Below, piece after piece: positions 37,580 to 44,227 of a DNA stretch of 64,000 nucleotides. Within the stretch, counting starts at the first letter, position 1; every line of letters starts with the position of its first letter. This DNA is from Candidatus Epilinea brevis (lineage in GTDB: Bacteria; Chloroflexota; Anaerolineae; Epilineales; Epilineaceae): the NCBI GenBank assembly GCA_016710785.1, contig JADJUE010000010.1, forward strand, positions 92,658 to 156,657. The letters run 5' to 3'. Under the pieces are notes generated by a model. The model was not told where the DNA came from, did no database searches, and saw only the letters and a list, made by a program, of their open reading frames with translations. A program made the position numbers and the translations under genes.

Positions 37580-37753
37580 ATGAGCGAACGCGGCGAGGTC
37601 GCCGACGAGCGGCCGGATGACCCCATTCCCTGGCAGCAGGCATTGACCGACGACGTGTTTCTGTTGATGATGGCCGGCCTGGTGGTCCCCACGTTGTTCT
37701 ACATTGTGTGGGGTCTCCTGGAGTTGGCCAACGTCAAGATCTTCACCCCCTGA
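37580..37753 (+). CDS. Small membrane subunit of the heme-copper enzyme (subunit IIa-like)
   Basis: 57 residues from ATG 37580, with GAGGAG 7 bases upstream. It has one membrane helix (VFLLMMAGLVVPTLFYIVWGLLEL) after a short acidic N-terminus. Position directly before subunit II, size and topology match the single-helix subunit IIa/small subunit found with ba3-type and related enzymes; assignment rests mainly on context. It lies 19 bases from the subunit II start. Confidence 0.7.
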   Translation: MSERGEVADERPDDPIPWQQALTDDVFLLMMAGLVVPTLFYIVWGLLELANVKIFTP

Positions 37754-37772
37754 ACCCGCGGGAGGCGGCACC

Positions 37773-38315
37773 ATGACCACACGCACAAGCACCCTCCTCG
37801 CGCCGCAAGGGCGATGGTGGGGGCCGCTCGGCAAGGATGAGCGGCTATGGTTCGCTCTCGTCGTGGCCTGGGCTCTGGCCATGTACGTGATGATGCAGTT
37901 CGTTTGGCCGGCCGTAGGCGAAGAGCAGATCGTCTTCGACAGCTACAAAGTAGACCCCAAGGTGTTCCAGCAGCTCACCGACGACTACATCGCGGCCCAC
38001 CAGACTGGCACGCTCTTGAACATCCCCATCGTCGACGCCCCGCCCGGCGACGTGTACCTGCTGGGCGAGCGCTTCCGTTTCCGCCCCTTGCTCAACCTGA
38101 AGCAGGGCCAGACCTACCGCTTCCTGATCAGCTCGGTGGACGTGCAGCACGGCTTCTCCGTGCAGCCGGACAACTTCAACCTGCAGGTGGTGCCTGGCTA
38201 CGTCACCGCGGTCACGCTCACCCCCAAGGAGGCGGGCACCTACCAAATCGTGTGCAACGAGTACTGCGGCCCCGGGCATCACCTCATGCTCGGCCGGATC
38301 GAGGTGACCCCATGA
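37773..38315 (+). CDS. Heme-copper enzyme subunit II with CuA site
   Basis: 180 residues from ATG 37773, preceded by GGGAGG. One N-terminal membrane helix (LWFALVVAWALAMYVMMQFVW) is followed by a cupredoxin domain. All CuA ligands are present: H126 (VQHGFSV), then C161, E163, C165, H169 and M172 in CNEYCGPGHHLM. The protein would accept electrons from a soluble cytochrome c or cupredoxin outside the membrane and pass them to subunit I. It has no fused cytochrome c domain. Its stop overlaps the subunit I start (ATGA at 38312-38315). Confidence 0.9.
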   Translation: MTTRTSTLLAPQGRWWGPLGKDERLWFALVVAWALAMYVMMQFVWPAVGEEQIVFDSYKVDPKVFQQLTDDYIAAHQTGTLLNIPIVDAPPGDVYLLGERFRFRPLLNLKQGQTYRFLISSVDVQHGFSVQPDNFNLQVVPGYVTAVTLTPKEAGTYQIVCNEYCGPGHHLMLGRIEVTP

Positions 38316-40030
38316 GCGCGAACCCCATCGGCTGGGACTGGCGCACCTGCAAGGTCACGGGCCTGACGGTGGACCGCTCGGCGGAGCGCCTCATCGTCTT
38401 CAACGCCGTCACGGCCGTGCTGTACCTGGCCTTCGGCGGCACCCTGGCCTTGCTCATCGCCCTCACCCGCTGGCCCAAGATGCACCTGATCAGCAACGCC
38501 GAGTGGTTCTACCGCCTGGTCGGCGCGCATGGCGCGGCCATGCTCATCTTCTGGATCCTGTTCTTCGAGGTGGCTGGGCTGCTGTTCGGCGGCAGCATCC
38601 TGCTCAGCCGTCGGCTCACGGCACCCAAGATGGGCTGGCTCGCTTATGTCATGATGCTGGTGGGCTCACTGGGCGTCACCTACACCATGCTCAGCGGCCA
38701 GGCCACGGTCATGTTCACCGCCTACCCGCCGCTGAAGGCCTCCGCGCTGTTCTACGGCATGATGCTGCTGTACGCGGTCGGCGCCTTGGTGGCCGTGCTG
38801 CACTTCTTGGTCAACATCGTCACGGCGCGGCTGCAGGGCCAGGTGCGAACCCTGCCGCTCTTCACCTTCGCCCTGCTTGTCGCGGCCATCCTGGCCCTCT
38901 TCACCCTGGTATCGGGCACCCTGGCCATCCTGCCGGCCTTCCTGTGGCGCCTCGGGGTCATCGACCATGTGGATCCGGCGGCCTACCGCCTGCTCTTCTG
39001 GGGCTTCGGGCATGGCGCGCAGCAGGTGAACCTGGCGGCGATGATCGGCATCTGGTACGCCCTGGCCAGCCTGACCATGGGGGCCAAACCCATCAACGAA
39101 GGGCTGAGCCGCTTCGCCTTCGTGCTCTACGTCCTGTTCATCCAGCTGGGCTCGATGCACCACATCCTGGTCGATCCCGGCCTGTCCAGCTGGGCCCGGG
39201 GCCTCAATGCCAGCTACTTCATGTACGCGGCGGTGATGGGCAGCATGATCCACGCGTTCACCATCCCCGCCAGCATGGAGGTGGCCGCCCGCGAGCGCGG
39301 GCATACGAAGGGCCTGTTCGGCTGGCTGAAGAGCGCGCCCTGGGGTCAACCTGCTTTCGCGGCCATGATCATCAGCTTCGTCATGTTCGGTGTGCTCGGA
39401 GGCATCAGCGGAGTCATCATGGGCGGCATCCAGCTCAACATGATCGCCCACAACACGCTCATCGTGCCCGCCCACTTCCACATGACGGTGGTTGCGGGCA
39501 CCACCCTGGCCTTCATGGGCATGACCTACATCCTCGTGCCCCTGATGGTCCGCCGCGACCTCTTCCTGCCTGGTTGGGCCCGGCTGCAGCCCTACCTCTA
39601 CGGCCTGGGGATGCTGCTCTTCGGCATCGGGATGGGCCTGGCCGGGCATTACGGCGTGCCGCGCCGCCATTGGGACATCACCTTTCCTTCGATGACCCAG
39701 CTTTCCGGCGGCGTCTACGACGGCGCCAACATCCATTGGAGCCTGGCCCTGATGGCTCTGGGGGCGACCATCGCGGTGACCGCCGGAGCCATGTACATCG
39801 TGGTGGCTGCAGGCACGGTCTTCATCGGGCGCAAGAACGATGTCCCGAACATCGGCCACGTGGAGGCATCGGCGGTGACCCCCACCGACCCCAATGCCCC
39901 GGTTCATCATCCCAAGGGCTTCGAGGCCCCGGGCACGATGATGCTGGCCACGGGCTTCCTGGTGCTCTTCATCCTGCTCTACGGCTGGTCCTGGTTCGAG
40001 CTGTCAAAGGTGAGCTGGATCATCAAGTAA
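38312..40030 (+). CDS. B-family-like heme-copper enzyme subunit I lacking the active-site Tyr (oxidase-like; candidate NO reductase)
   Basis: 572 residues, with about 13 membrane helices, starting at the ATGA overlap with subunit II. Heme and copper ligands are in the ba3-type arrangement: low-spin heme His H73 (GAHGAAML) and H390, CuB ligands H234, H283 and H284 (SMHHILVDPG), high-spin heme His H388 (PAHFHMT). After H234 the helix reads GHGAQQVN where oxygen-reducing A/B-family enzymes have the GHPxxY pattern; the cross-linked Tyr position is Q238. Loss of that Tyr is a hallmark of nitric oxide reductases, including CuA-containing relatives such as the eNOR-type family described for bacteria including Chloroflexota relatives. 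So it may reduce NO rather than oxygen; this is inference. The overall similarity is otherwise to ba3-type subunit I (FGWLKSAPWGQPAF, NTLIVPAHFH). Confidence 0.85.
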   Translation: MSANPIGWDWRTCKVTGLTVDRSAERLIVFNAVTAVLYLAFGGTLALLIALTRWPKMHLISNAEWFYRLVGAHGAAMLIFWILFFEVAGLLFGGSILLSRRLTAPKMGWLAYVMMLVGSLGVTYTMLSGQATVMFTAYPPLKASALFYGMMLLYAVGALVAVLHFLVNIVTARLQGQVRTLPLFTFALLVAAILALFTLVSGTLAILPAFLWRLGVIDHVDPAAYRLLFWGFGHGAQQVNLAAMIGIWYALASLTMGAKPINEGLSRFAFVLYVLFIQLGSMHHILVDPGLSSWARGLNASYFMYAAVMGSMIHAFTIPASMEVAARERGHTKGLFGWLKSAPWGQPAFAAMIISFVMFGVLGGISGVIMGGIQLNMIAHNTLIVPAHFHMTVVAGTTLAFMGMTYILVPLMVRRDLFLPGWARLQPYLYGLGMLLFGIGMGLAGHYGVPRRHWDITFPSMTQLSGGVYDGANIHWSLALMALGATIAVTAGAMYIVVAAGTVFIGRKNDVPNIGHVEASAVTPTDPNAPVHHPKGFEAPGTMMLATGFLVLFILLYGWSWFELSKVSWIIK

Positions 40031-40114
40031 CGCTACCCTGCTCCCCCTCTCCCAGCCTTGTTGGGGGAGGGGGTTGGGGGGTGGGGGCGGGAGACTGTCG
40101 GGGAGCAGGTAGCG
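40031..40114. repeat. Nested inverted repeats between convergent genes (dispersed palindrome family)
   Basis: An inner palindrome (CCCCCTCTCCCA at 40043-40054 with TGGGGGAGGGGG at 40062-40073, one mismatch) is nested in an outer pair: CGCTACCCTGCTCCCC (40031-40046) against GGGGAGCAGGTAGCG (40100-40114). The element fills the whole gap between the subunit I stop and the convergent ctaG-like gene, so it may act as a bidirectional terminator. Confidence 0.65.
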
Positions 40115-40115
40115 T

Positions 40116-41051
40116 TCAACCCGCCTCGCGCCGCGCGAGATCCGCCCTGAACGCCTCGTACAGCACCCAGAACAGCAGCAGGTAGAAGACCCCCCCGCTG
40201 AGCCACATGACCAGCCCCCCAAGCTGCTGGTCAGCCAAGGCATCGCGGCCGCCCAGGCCGGGGCGGTCGGCATAGGGGGCGTAGAGGATGCGGGTGGACA
40301 GCGTCAAGCCGGCGGCGACCACGTCGCCAACCATCCCGCTGCCAAACACGAGCAGGGCCCGCGCGGTGGCCGAGGAAGGGGGGCGATGCGGCAGGGGCGG
40401 GAGGACATGCCACCACACGAGGAGAGCGCTGAGGAAGAAGCTGACATGTTCCAGGTCGTGCACCCGCTCATCCAAAAGCGCTGCCACATAGGGCCCGGGC
40501 AGGTGCCAGACCGCCATGCAGCCGTTGAAGGCCAGGAAGGCGGTAAGCGGATGGGCGAGCAACCGCCACAGGCCGCGCCCGCTGCGCCGGCCGAAGACGG
40601 CATGGGTGGCGCCTCCGATCCACCGTGTCGGCAGGCCTTGCAACAACACCTGCCAGGGTCGCCCCAGGATGAGCAGCGGCGCGGCCACCTGCACGAGCGC
40701 CAGATGCTGCAGCATGTGCAGGCTGAAGCTGTCGTCGTTGAAGGTGTCGAAGGGCCCCAACAGGGCCACGGCCAGCGACGCCAGCCCCAGGGCGTAGGCG
40801 ATGGGCAGCCCGACGCCCAGGCGGGACGCGCCCCGGCGGCGGACAGCACGCCAGGCGAGGGCGTAGACCGCGGCCGCTGTCAGCAGGATCAAGGTGGGCA
40901 GGGGCGCCAGGTGCCAGGCAGTCCAGAAGCCCTGGTCGCTGGGGGTCGGCACAGCATGGGTGCGCGCTACGCCGAGGATCGGCAGCGGGACGCTGGGCAC
41001 AGAGGGGGGTAGCATGGGGCTATGGTAAGGTAAGCGTGGGCTGCGTGCCAT
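40116..41051 (-). CDS. ctaG: CtaG-type (caa3) cytochrome oxidase copper assembly factor
   Basis: 311 residues with six to seven membrane helices. Family signatures are visible: SLHMLQHLALVQVAAPLLILG, a His-containing helix HDLEHVSFFLSALLVWW, and DQQLGGLVMWLSGGVFYLL. CtaG proteins of the caa3_CtaG family help put copper into the heme-copper enzyme; the gene is convergent with the subunit I gene, which supports a role in maturing that enzyme. The start is uncertain: ATG 41051 or ATG 41015, neither with a clear ribosome site. Confidence 0.85.
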   Translation of the reverse strand: MARSPRLPYHSPMLPPSVPSVPLPILGVARTHAVPTPSDQGFWTAWHLAPLPTLILLTAAAVYALAWRAVRRRGASRLGVGLPIAYALGLASLAVALLGPFDTFNDDSFSLHMLQHLALVQVAAPLLILGRPWQVLLQGLPTRWIGGATHAVFGRRSGRGLWRLLAHPLTAFLAFNGCMAVWHLPGPYVAALLDERVHDLEHVSFFLSALLVWWHVLPPLPHRPPSSATARALLVFGSGMVGDVVAAGLTLSTRILYAPYADRPGLGGRDALADQQLGGLVMWLSGGVFYLLLFWVLYEAFRADLARREAG

Positions 41052-41103
41052 CTACGGACCGCGTGACCCTGAAGCGTGTCGGGCGGGTTGACCTATCGCG
41101 GAA

Positions 41104-41112
41104 TGCTATCAT
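41104..41112 (+). promoter_or_regulatory. Extended -10 promoter element before the carboxylase operon
   Basis: TGCTATCAT fits an extended -10. A TTGACC at 41088-41093 is only 13 bases upstream, too close for a usual -35. The element is about 70 bases before the ATG at 41183. Confidence 0.35.
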
Positions 41113-41182
41113 CAGCGCTCGCTTCTACATCTAGCTTGGAAGATCCCGTCCGTCCTCCCCCACCTCTCACACAAGACCGGCC

Positions 41183-42709
41183 ATGGCCATGTCCCCACCC
41201 ACCCCCATCCGCACCCTCCTCGTGGCCAACCGCGGCGAGATCGCGCGGCGCGTGTTCCGCGCCTGCCGCACCATGGGCATCCGAAGCGCCGCGGTGTACA
41301 GCGAGCCCGACGCCGGTTCGGCCTGGAGCCGGGCCGCCGACCTGGCCCATCCCCTGGGCGGCAGCTCCGCCGCCGAGAGCTATCTGGACGTGGACAAGAT
41401 CCTCGCCGCCGCCCGCGCCATGGGGGCCGACGCCATCCATCCCGGCTACGGCTTCCTGTCGGAGAACGCCGATTTCGCCGACGCCTGCTTGGGGGCCGGG
41501 ATCACCTTCGTCGGTCCTACGGGGGCCGCCATGCGCGCCCTTGGCTCCAAGGTGGCCGCGCGGGCGGCCGCCGTGGCTGCCGGCGTGCCCGTCATCCCGG
41601 GCATCGACGGAGCCGGCCTCAGCATTGAGCAGTTGACCGCGGCCGCCGCCGGCATCGGCTTCCCCGTGCTCATCAAGGCCTCCGCCGGCGGCGGCGGTCG
41701 CGGGATGCGCGTGGTGGAACGCGTCGAAGACTTCGAAGACGCGGCCCAGGCCGCCGCCGCTGAGGCGCGCAGTGCATTCGGCGACGACCACCTGCTGGTG
41801 GAGCGCTACTTCCCCGACTCGCGCCACATCGAGGTGCAGGTCATCGGCGACAGCCATGGCACCGTGCTGCACGCGTTCGAACGCGAATGCTCCATCCAGC
41901 GCCGGCACCAGAAGATCATCGAGGAATCGCCCTCGCCCAACATCAGCGAAACACAGCGCAGGGCGATCACCGCCGCCGCCGTCGCCCTGGCCCGGACGGT
42001 GGGCTACACCAGCGCCGGCACCGTCGAGTTCCTGGTGGATCTGGAGGGCAACTTCTACCTGCTGGAGATGAACACCCGCCTGCAGGTGGAGCATCCGGTC
42101 ACCGAGATGGTCACCGGATTGGACCTTGTGTCTCTGCAGATCCAGGTGGCGGAAGGCCGGCCCCTGCCCCTCGCCCAGGCCGACATCCAACAGCATGGGC
42201 ATGCCATCGAATGCCGCCTGTATGCCGAAGACCCCGCCACGGGTTTCCTGCCCTCCATCGGCGTCCTGGAACAGTACCGGCCGCCGCAGGGACCGGGTAT
42301 CCGTTGCGACGACGGCGTGGAGAGCGGATCGAGCATCACGCCCTATTACGACGCCATGATCGCCAAGATCATCAGCTTCGGCATGGATCGCCCCGCCGCC
42401 ATCGCGCGGATGAAGGTGGCCCTGGCCGACACCGTCGCCCTGGGCGTCACCACCAACCTGGATTACCTGCAGGCCATCGTGGCCCTGCCCGCTTTCCTGG
42501 CCGGCGAGACCACCACCCGCTTCCTGGAGCGTCACCTGAAGGGCTGGCCACCGCCGCCCCGGATGTCGGAGTTGGACTGGCTGGCCCTGGCCGCCTTCGA
42601 ATCCCTCCTGGGTGGTGCCGCCGGCGAGAGCGATGACTCCCTGGCCGCGGCCGCCGGTCGCTGGCGCGACCCCTGGTCCCATACCGAAGCCTGGCGGAAC
42701 CTGCGATGA
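41183..42709 (+). CDS. Biotin carboxylase subunit of an acyl-CoA carboxylase (methylcrotonyl-CoA type likely)
   Basis: 508 residues. Biotin carboxylase signatures in order: LLVANRGEIARRVFRACR at the start, the ATP-grasp Gly loop SAGGGGRGMRVV, HIEVQVIGD, RECSIQRRHQKIIEE, and EMNTRLQVEHPVTE at about 295. It uses ATP and bicarbonate to carboxylate biotin. The usual fused biotinyl domain is missing; it is encoded by the next gene, which overlaps by 4 bases. With HMG-CoA lyase in the same operon the most likely full enzyme is methylcrotonyl-CoA carboxylase of leucine degradation, but no carboxyltransferase subunit is in the window. The ATG could be 41183 or 41189. Confidence 0.9.
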   Translation: MAMSPPTPIRTLLVANRGEIARRVFRACRTMGIRSAAVYSEPDAGSAWSRAADLAHPLGGSSAAESYLDVDKILAAARAMGADAIHPGYGFLSENADFADACLGAGITFVGPTGAAMRALGSKVAARAAAVAAGVPVIPGIDGAGLSIEQLTAAAAGIGFPVLIKASAGGGGRGMRVVERVEDFEDAAQAAAAEARSAFGDDHLLVERYFPDSRHIEVQVIGDSHGTVLHAFERECSIQRRHQKIIEESPSPNISETQRRAITAAAVALARTVGYTSAGTVEFLVDLEGNFYLLEMNTRLQVEHPVTEMVTGLDLVSLQIQVAEGRPLPLAQADIQQHGHAIECRLYAEDPATGFLPSIGVLEQYRPPQGPGIRCDDGVESGSSITPYYDAMIAKIISFGMDRPAAIARMKVALADTVALGVTTNLDYLQAIVALPAFLAGETTTRFLERHLKGWPPPPRMSELDWLALAAFESLLGGAAGESDDSLAAAAGRWRDPWSHTEAWRNLR

Positions 42710-43221
42710 AGATCGAACTCAAGGTCGGCGACGAGAGCCGGACGATGGGCGTGCTGCGGCGCGGCGAGCAGTTGCGCGTCACCTTCGAGGACGGGCGTAC
42801 CGTGGAGGCCCGCGTGTGGCAGGCCGCCGACGGCACCCTGACCTTGGAAGCCAACGGCCAGAAGCTGCGCCTGCGCGGCTGCCGCACAGGTCCGGCCGAG
42901 CGCCAGGTCTGGCTGGCCGGCCGCACCCTGCGCTACAGCCGCCTCATGGCCGGCGCGCCCATCGGCGCCCGTGGCGGCGAGGCCGGCAGCTTGTCGGCCA
43001 CCATCCCCGCCGTGGTGGTCGACGTCCTGGTGGCGCCCGGCGATAGCGTGGCCGCCGGTGACAAGCTGGTTCTCCTTGAATCCATGAAGATGGTCCTGCC
43101 CATCATCGCCCCCCATGCCGGCACCGTCCGCGCCATCCTCTGCGCCAAGGGCGACGCCGTGTCGCCGGGCGTGGCCTTGATCGAACTGGACGCGGTCACG
43201 GCAACCGGGGCCGGCGCGTGA
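42706..43221 (+). CDS. Biotin carboxyl carrier protein (separate biotinyl domain)
   Basis: 171 residues; the start overlaps the carboxylase stop (ATGA). The C-terminal 80 residues are a biotinyl domain with the biotin-accepting lysine K128 in LLESMKMVLPI and AGTVRAILCAKGDAVSPG. The N-terminal part (about 1-85) is a beta-rich linker (LKVGDESRTMGVLRRGEQ) like the region between carboxylase and biotinyl domain in fused alpha subunits. It carries carboxybiotin to the carboxyltransferase. The split from the biotin carboxylase is unusual for methylcrotonyl- or propionyl-CoA carboxylases, where the two are fused. Confidence 0.9.
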   Translation: MKIELKVGDESRTMGVLRRGEQLRVTFEDGRTVEARVWQAADGTLTLEANGQKLRLRGCRTGPAERQVWLAGRTLRYSRLMAGAPIGARGGEAGSLSATIPAVVVDVLVAPGDSVAAGDKLVLLESMKMVLPIIAPHAGTVRAILCAKGDAVSPGVALIELDAVTATGAGA

Positions 43222-44174
43222 CCCCCTACGACCCTTCCCTACCCGCCCGCATGAGGGTGGTGGAGGTGGGTCCGCGCGACGGCCTGCAGAACCTCAGCGC
43301 GCCGGTGCCCACCGCAGCCAAGATCGCGCTCATCGACCGCCTGTCGCCTCTGGGCTTCGACCGCATCGAGGCCGTGGCCTTTGTCAGCCCGCGCGCCGTG
43401 CCGCAGATGGCCGACGCCGCGGCGGTCATGGCTGGCATCCGGCGCCATCCGGCGGCCCGCTATGTGGCCTTGGTGCCCAACCGTATGGGCACGGCGCGAT
43501 CCTTGGATGCCGGCGTCGACATGCTCAACTTCGTCTGCTCGGCCACCGAATCCTTCAACCAGGCCAACCTCAACCAGAGCATCGACGCCAGCCTGGCCGC
43601 CCTGGCCGAGTCCATGCCTCTGGCCCAGGCCGCCGGCGTGCCCATGCGCCTGACCCTCTCCACCAGCTTCGGCTGCCCCTACGAGGGTTACGTGGATCCG
43701 GCGCGGGTCCTGGACATCGCGCGGCGAGCCGCCGATCTGGGCTGCGACGAGATCTGCCTGGGCGACACCACCGGCATGGCCAACCCGCGGCAGGTCTACC
43801 ACCTCTTCGAGCGGCTCATCGCAACCTTGCCCGACGTGACCCCCGCCGTCCACCTGCACAACACCCGCGGCAGCGGCGCGGCCAACCTCATCGCCGCCCT
43901 GCAGGCCGGGGTGACGGTCTTCGACAGCTCGCTGGGCGGCCTGGGCGGCTGCCCCTACGCCCCCGGCGCCACCGGCAACGTGGCGTCCGAGGACATGGTC
44001 CACATGCTGCACGAGATGGACGTGGAGACCGGCGTTGACCTGCATGGCCTGATCAAGGTGGCCCGCGACTTCGAGCGGACCTTGGGCCAGACCCTACCGG
44101 GACAGGTCATGCGGGCAGGAGAGGCCTATGCCTTCTCCTGCCGGTTGCCGCATGCGGCGAAGGTCGGGAGCTAG
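43218..44174 (+). CDS. Hydroxymethylglutaryl-CoA lyase
   Basis: 318 residues from GTG 43218, overlapping the carrier gene stop by 4 bases (GTGA). Family motifs: VEVGPRDGLQN (R20, D21), EAVAFVSPRAVPQMAD, FGCPYEG, the metal-binding HLHNTRG, and the catalytic-Cys loop GGLGGCPYAPGATGN. The enzyme splits HMG-CoA to acetyl-CoA and acetoacetate, the last step of leucine degradation. Three genes in a row with 4-base overlaps indicate a tight operon with the carboxylase. Confidence 0.95.
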   Translation: MTPYDPSLPARMRVVEVGPRDGLQNLSAPVPTAAKIALIDRLSPLGFDRIEAVAFVSPRAVPQMADAAAVMAGIRRHPAARYVALVPNRMGTARSLDAGVDMLNFVCSATESFNQANLNQSIDASLAALAESMPLAQAAGVPMRLTLSTSFGCPYEGYVDPARVLDIARRAADLGCDEICLGDTTGMANPRQVYHLFERLIATLPDVTPAVHLHNTRGSGAANLIAALQAGVTVFDSSLGGLGGCPYAPGATGNVASEDMVHMLHEMDVETGVDLHGLIKVARDFERTLGQTLPGQVMRAGEAYAFSCRLPHAAKVGS

Positions 44175-44227
44175 GCCGAACTGGGCGGGCCTGGGGGGCC
44201 ATCAGGGGGATGAAGAGGGAGGGTTCG

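Noticed and set aside
38312..40030. Plain assignment of subunit I as a cytochrome ba3 oxygen reductase
   Set aside because: The helix after H234 reads GHGAQQVN and lacks the cross-linked tyrosine, so oxygen reduction cannot be assumed.
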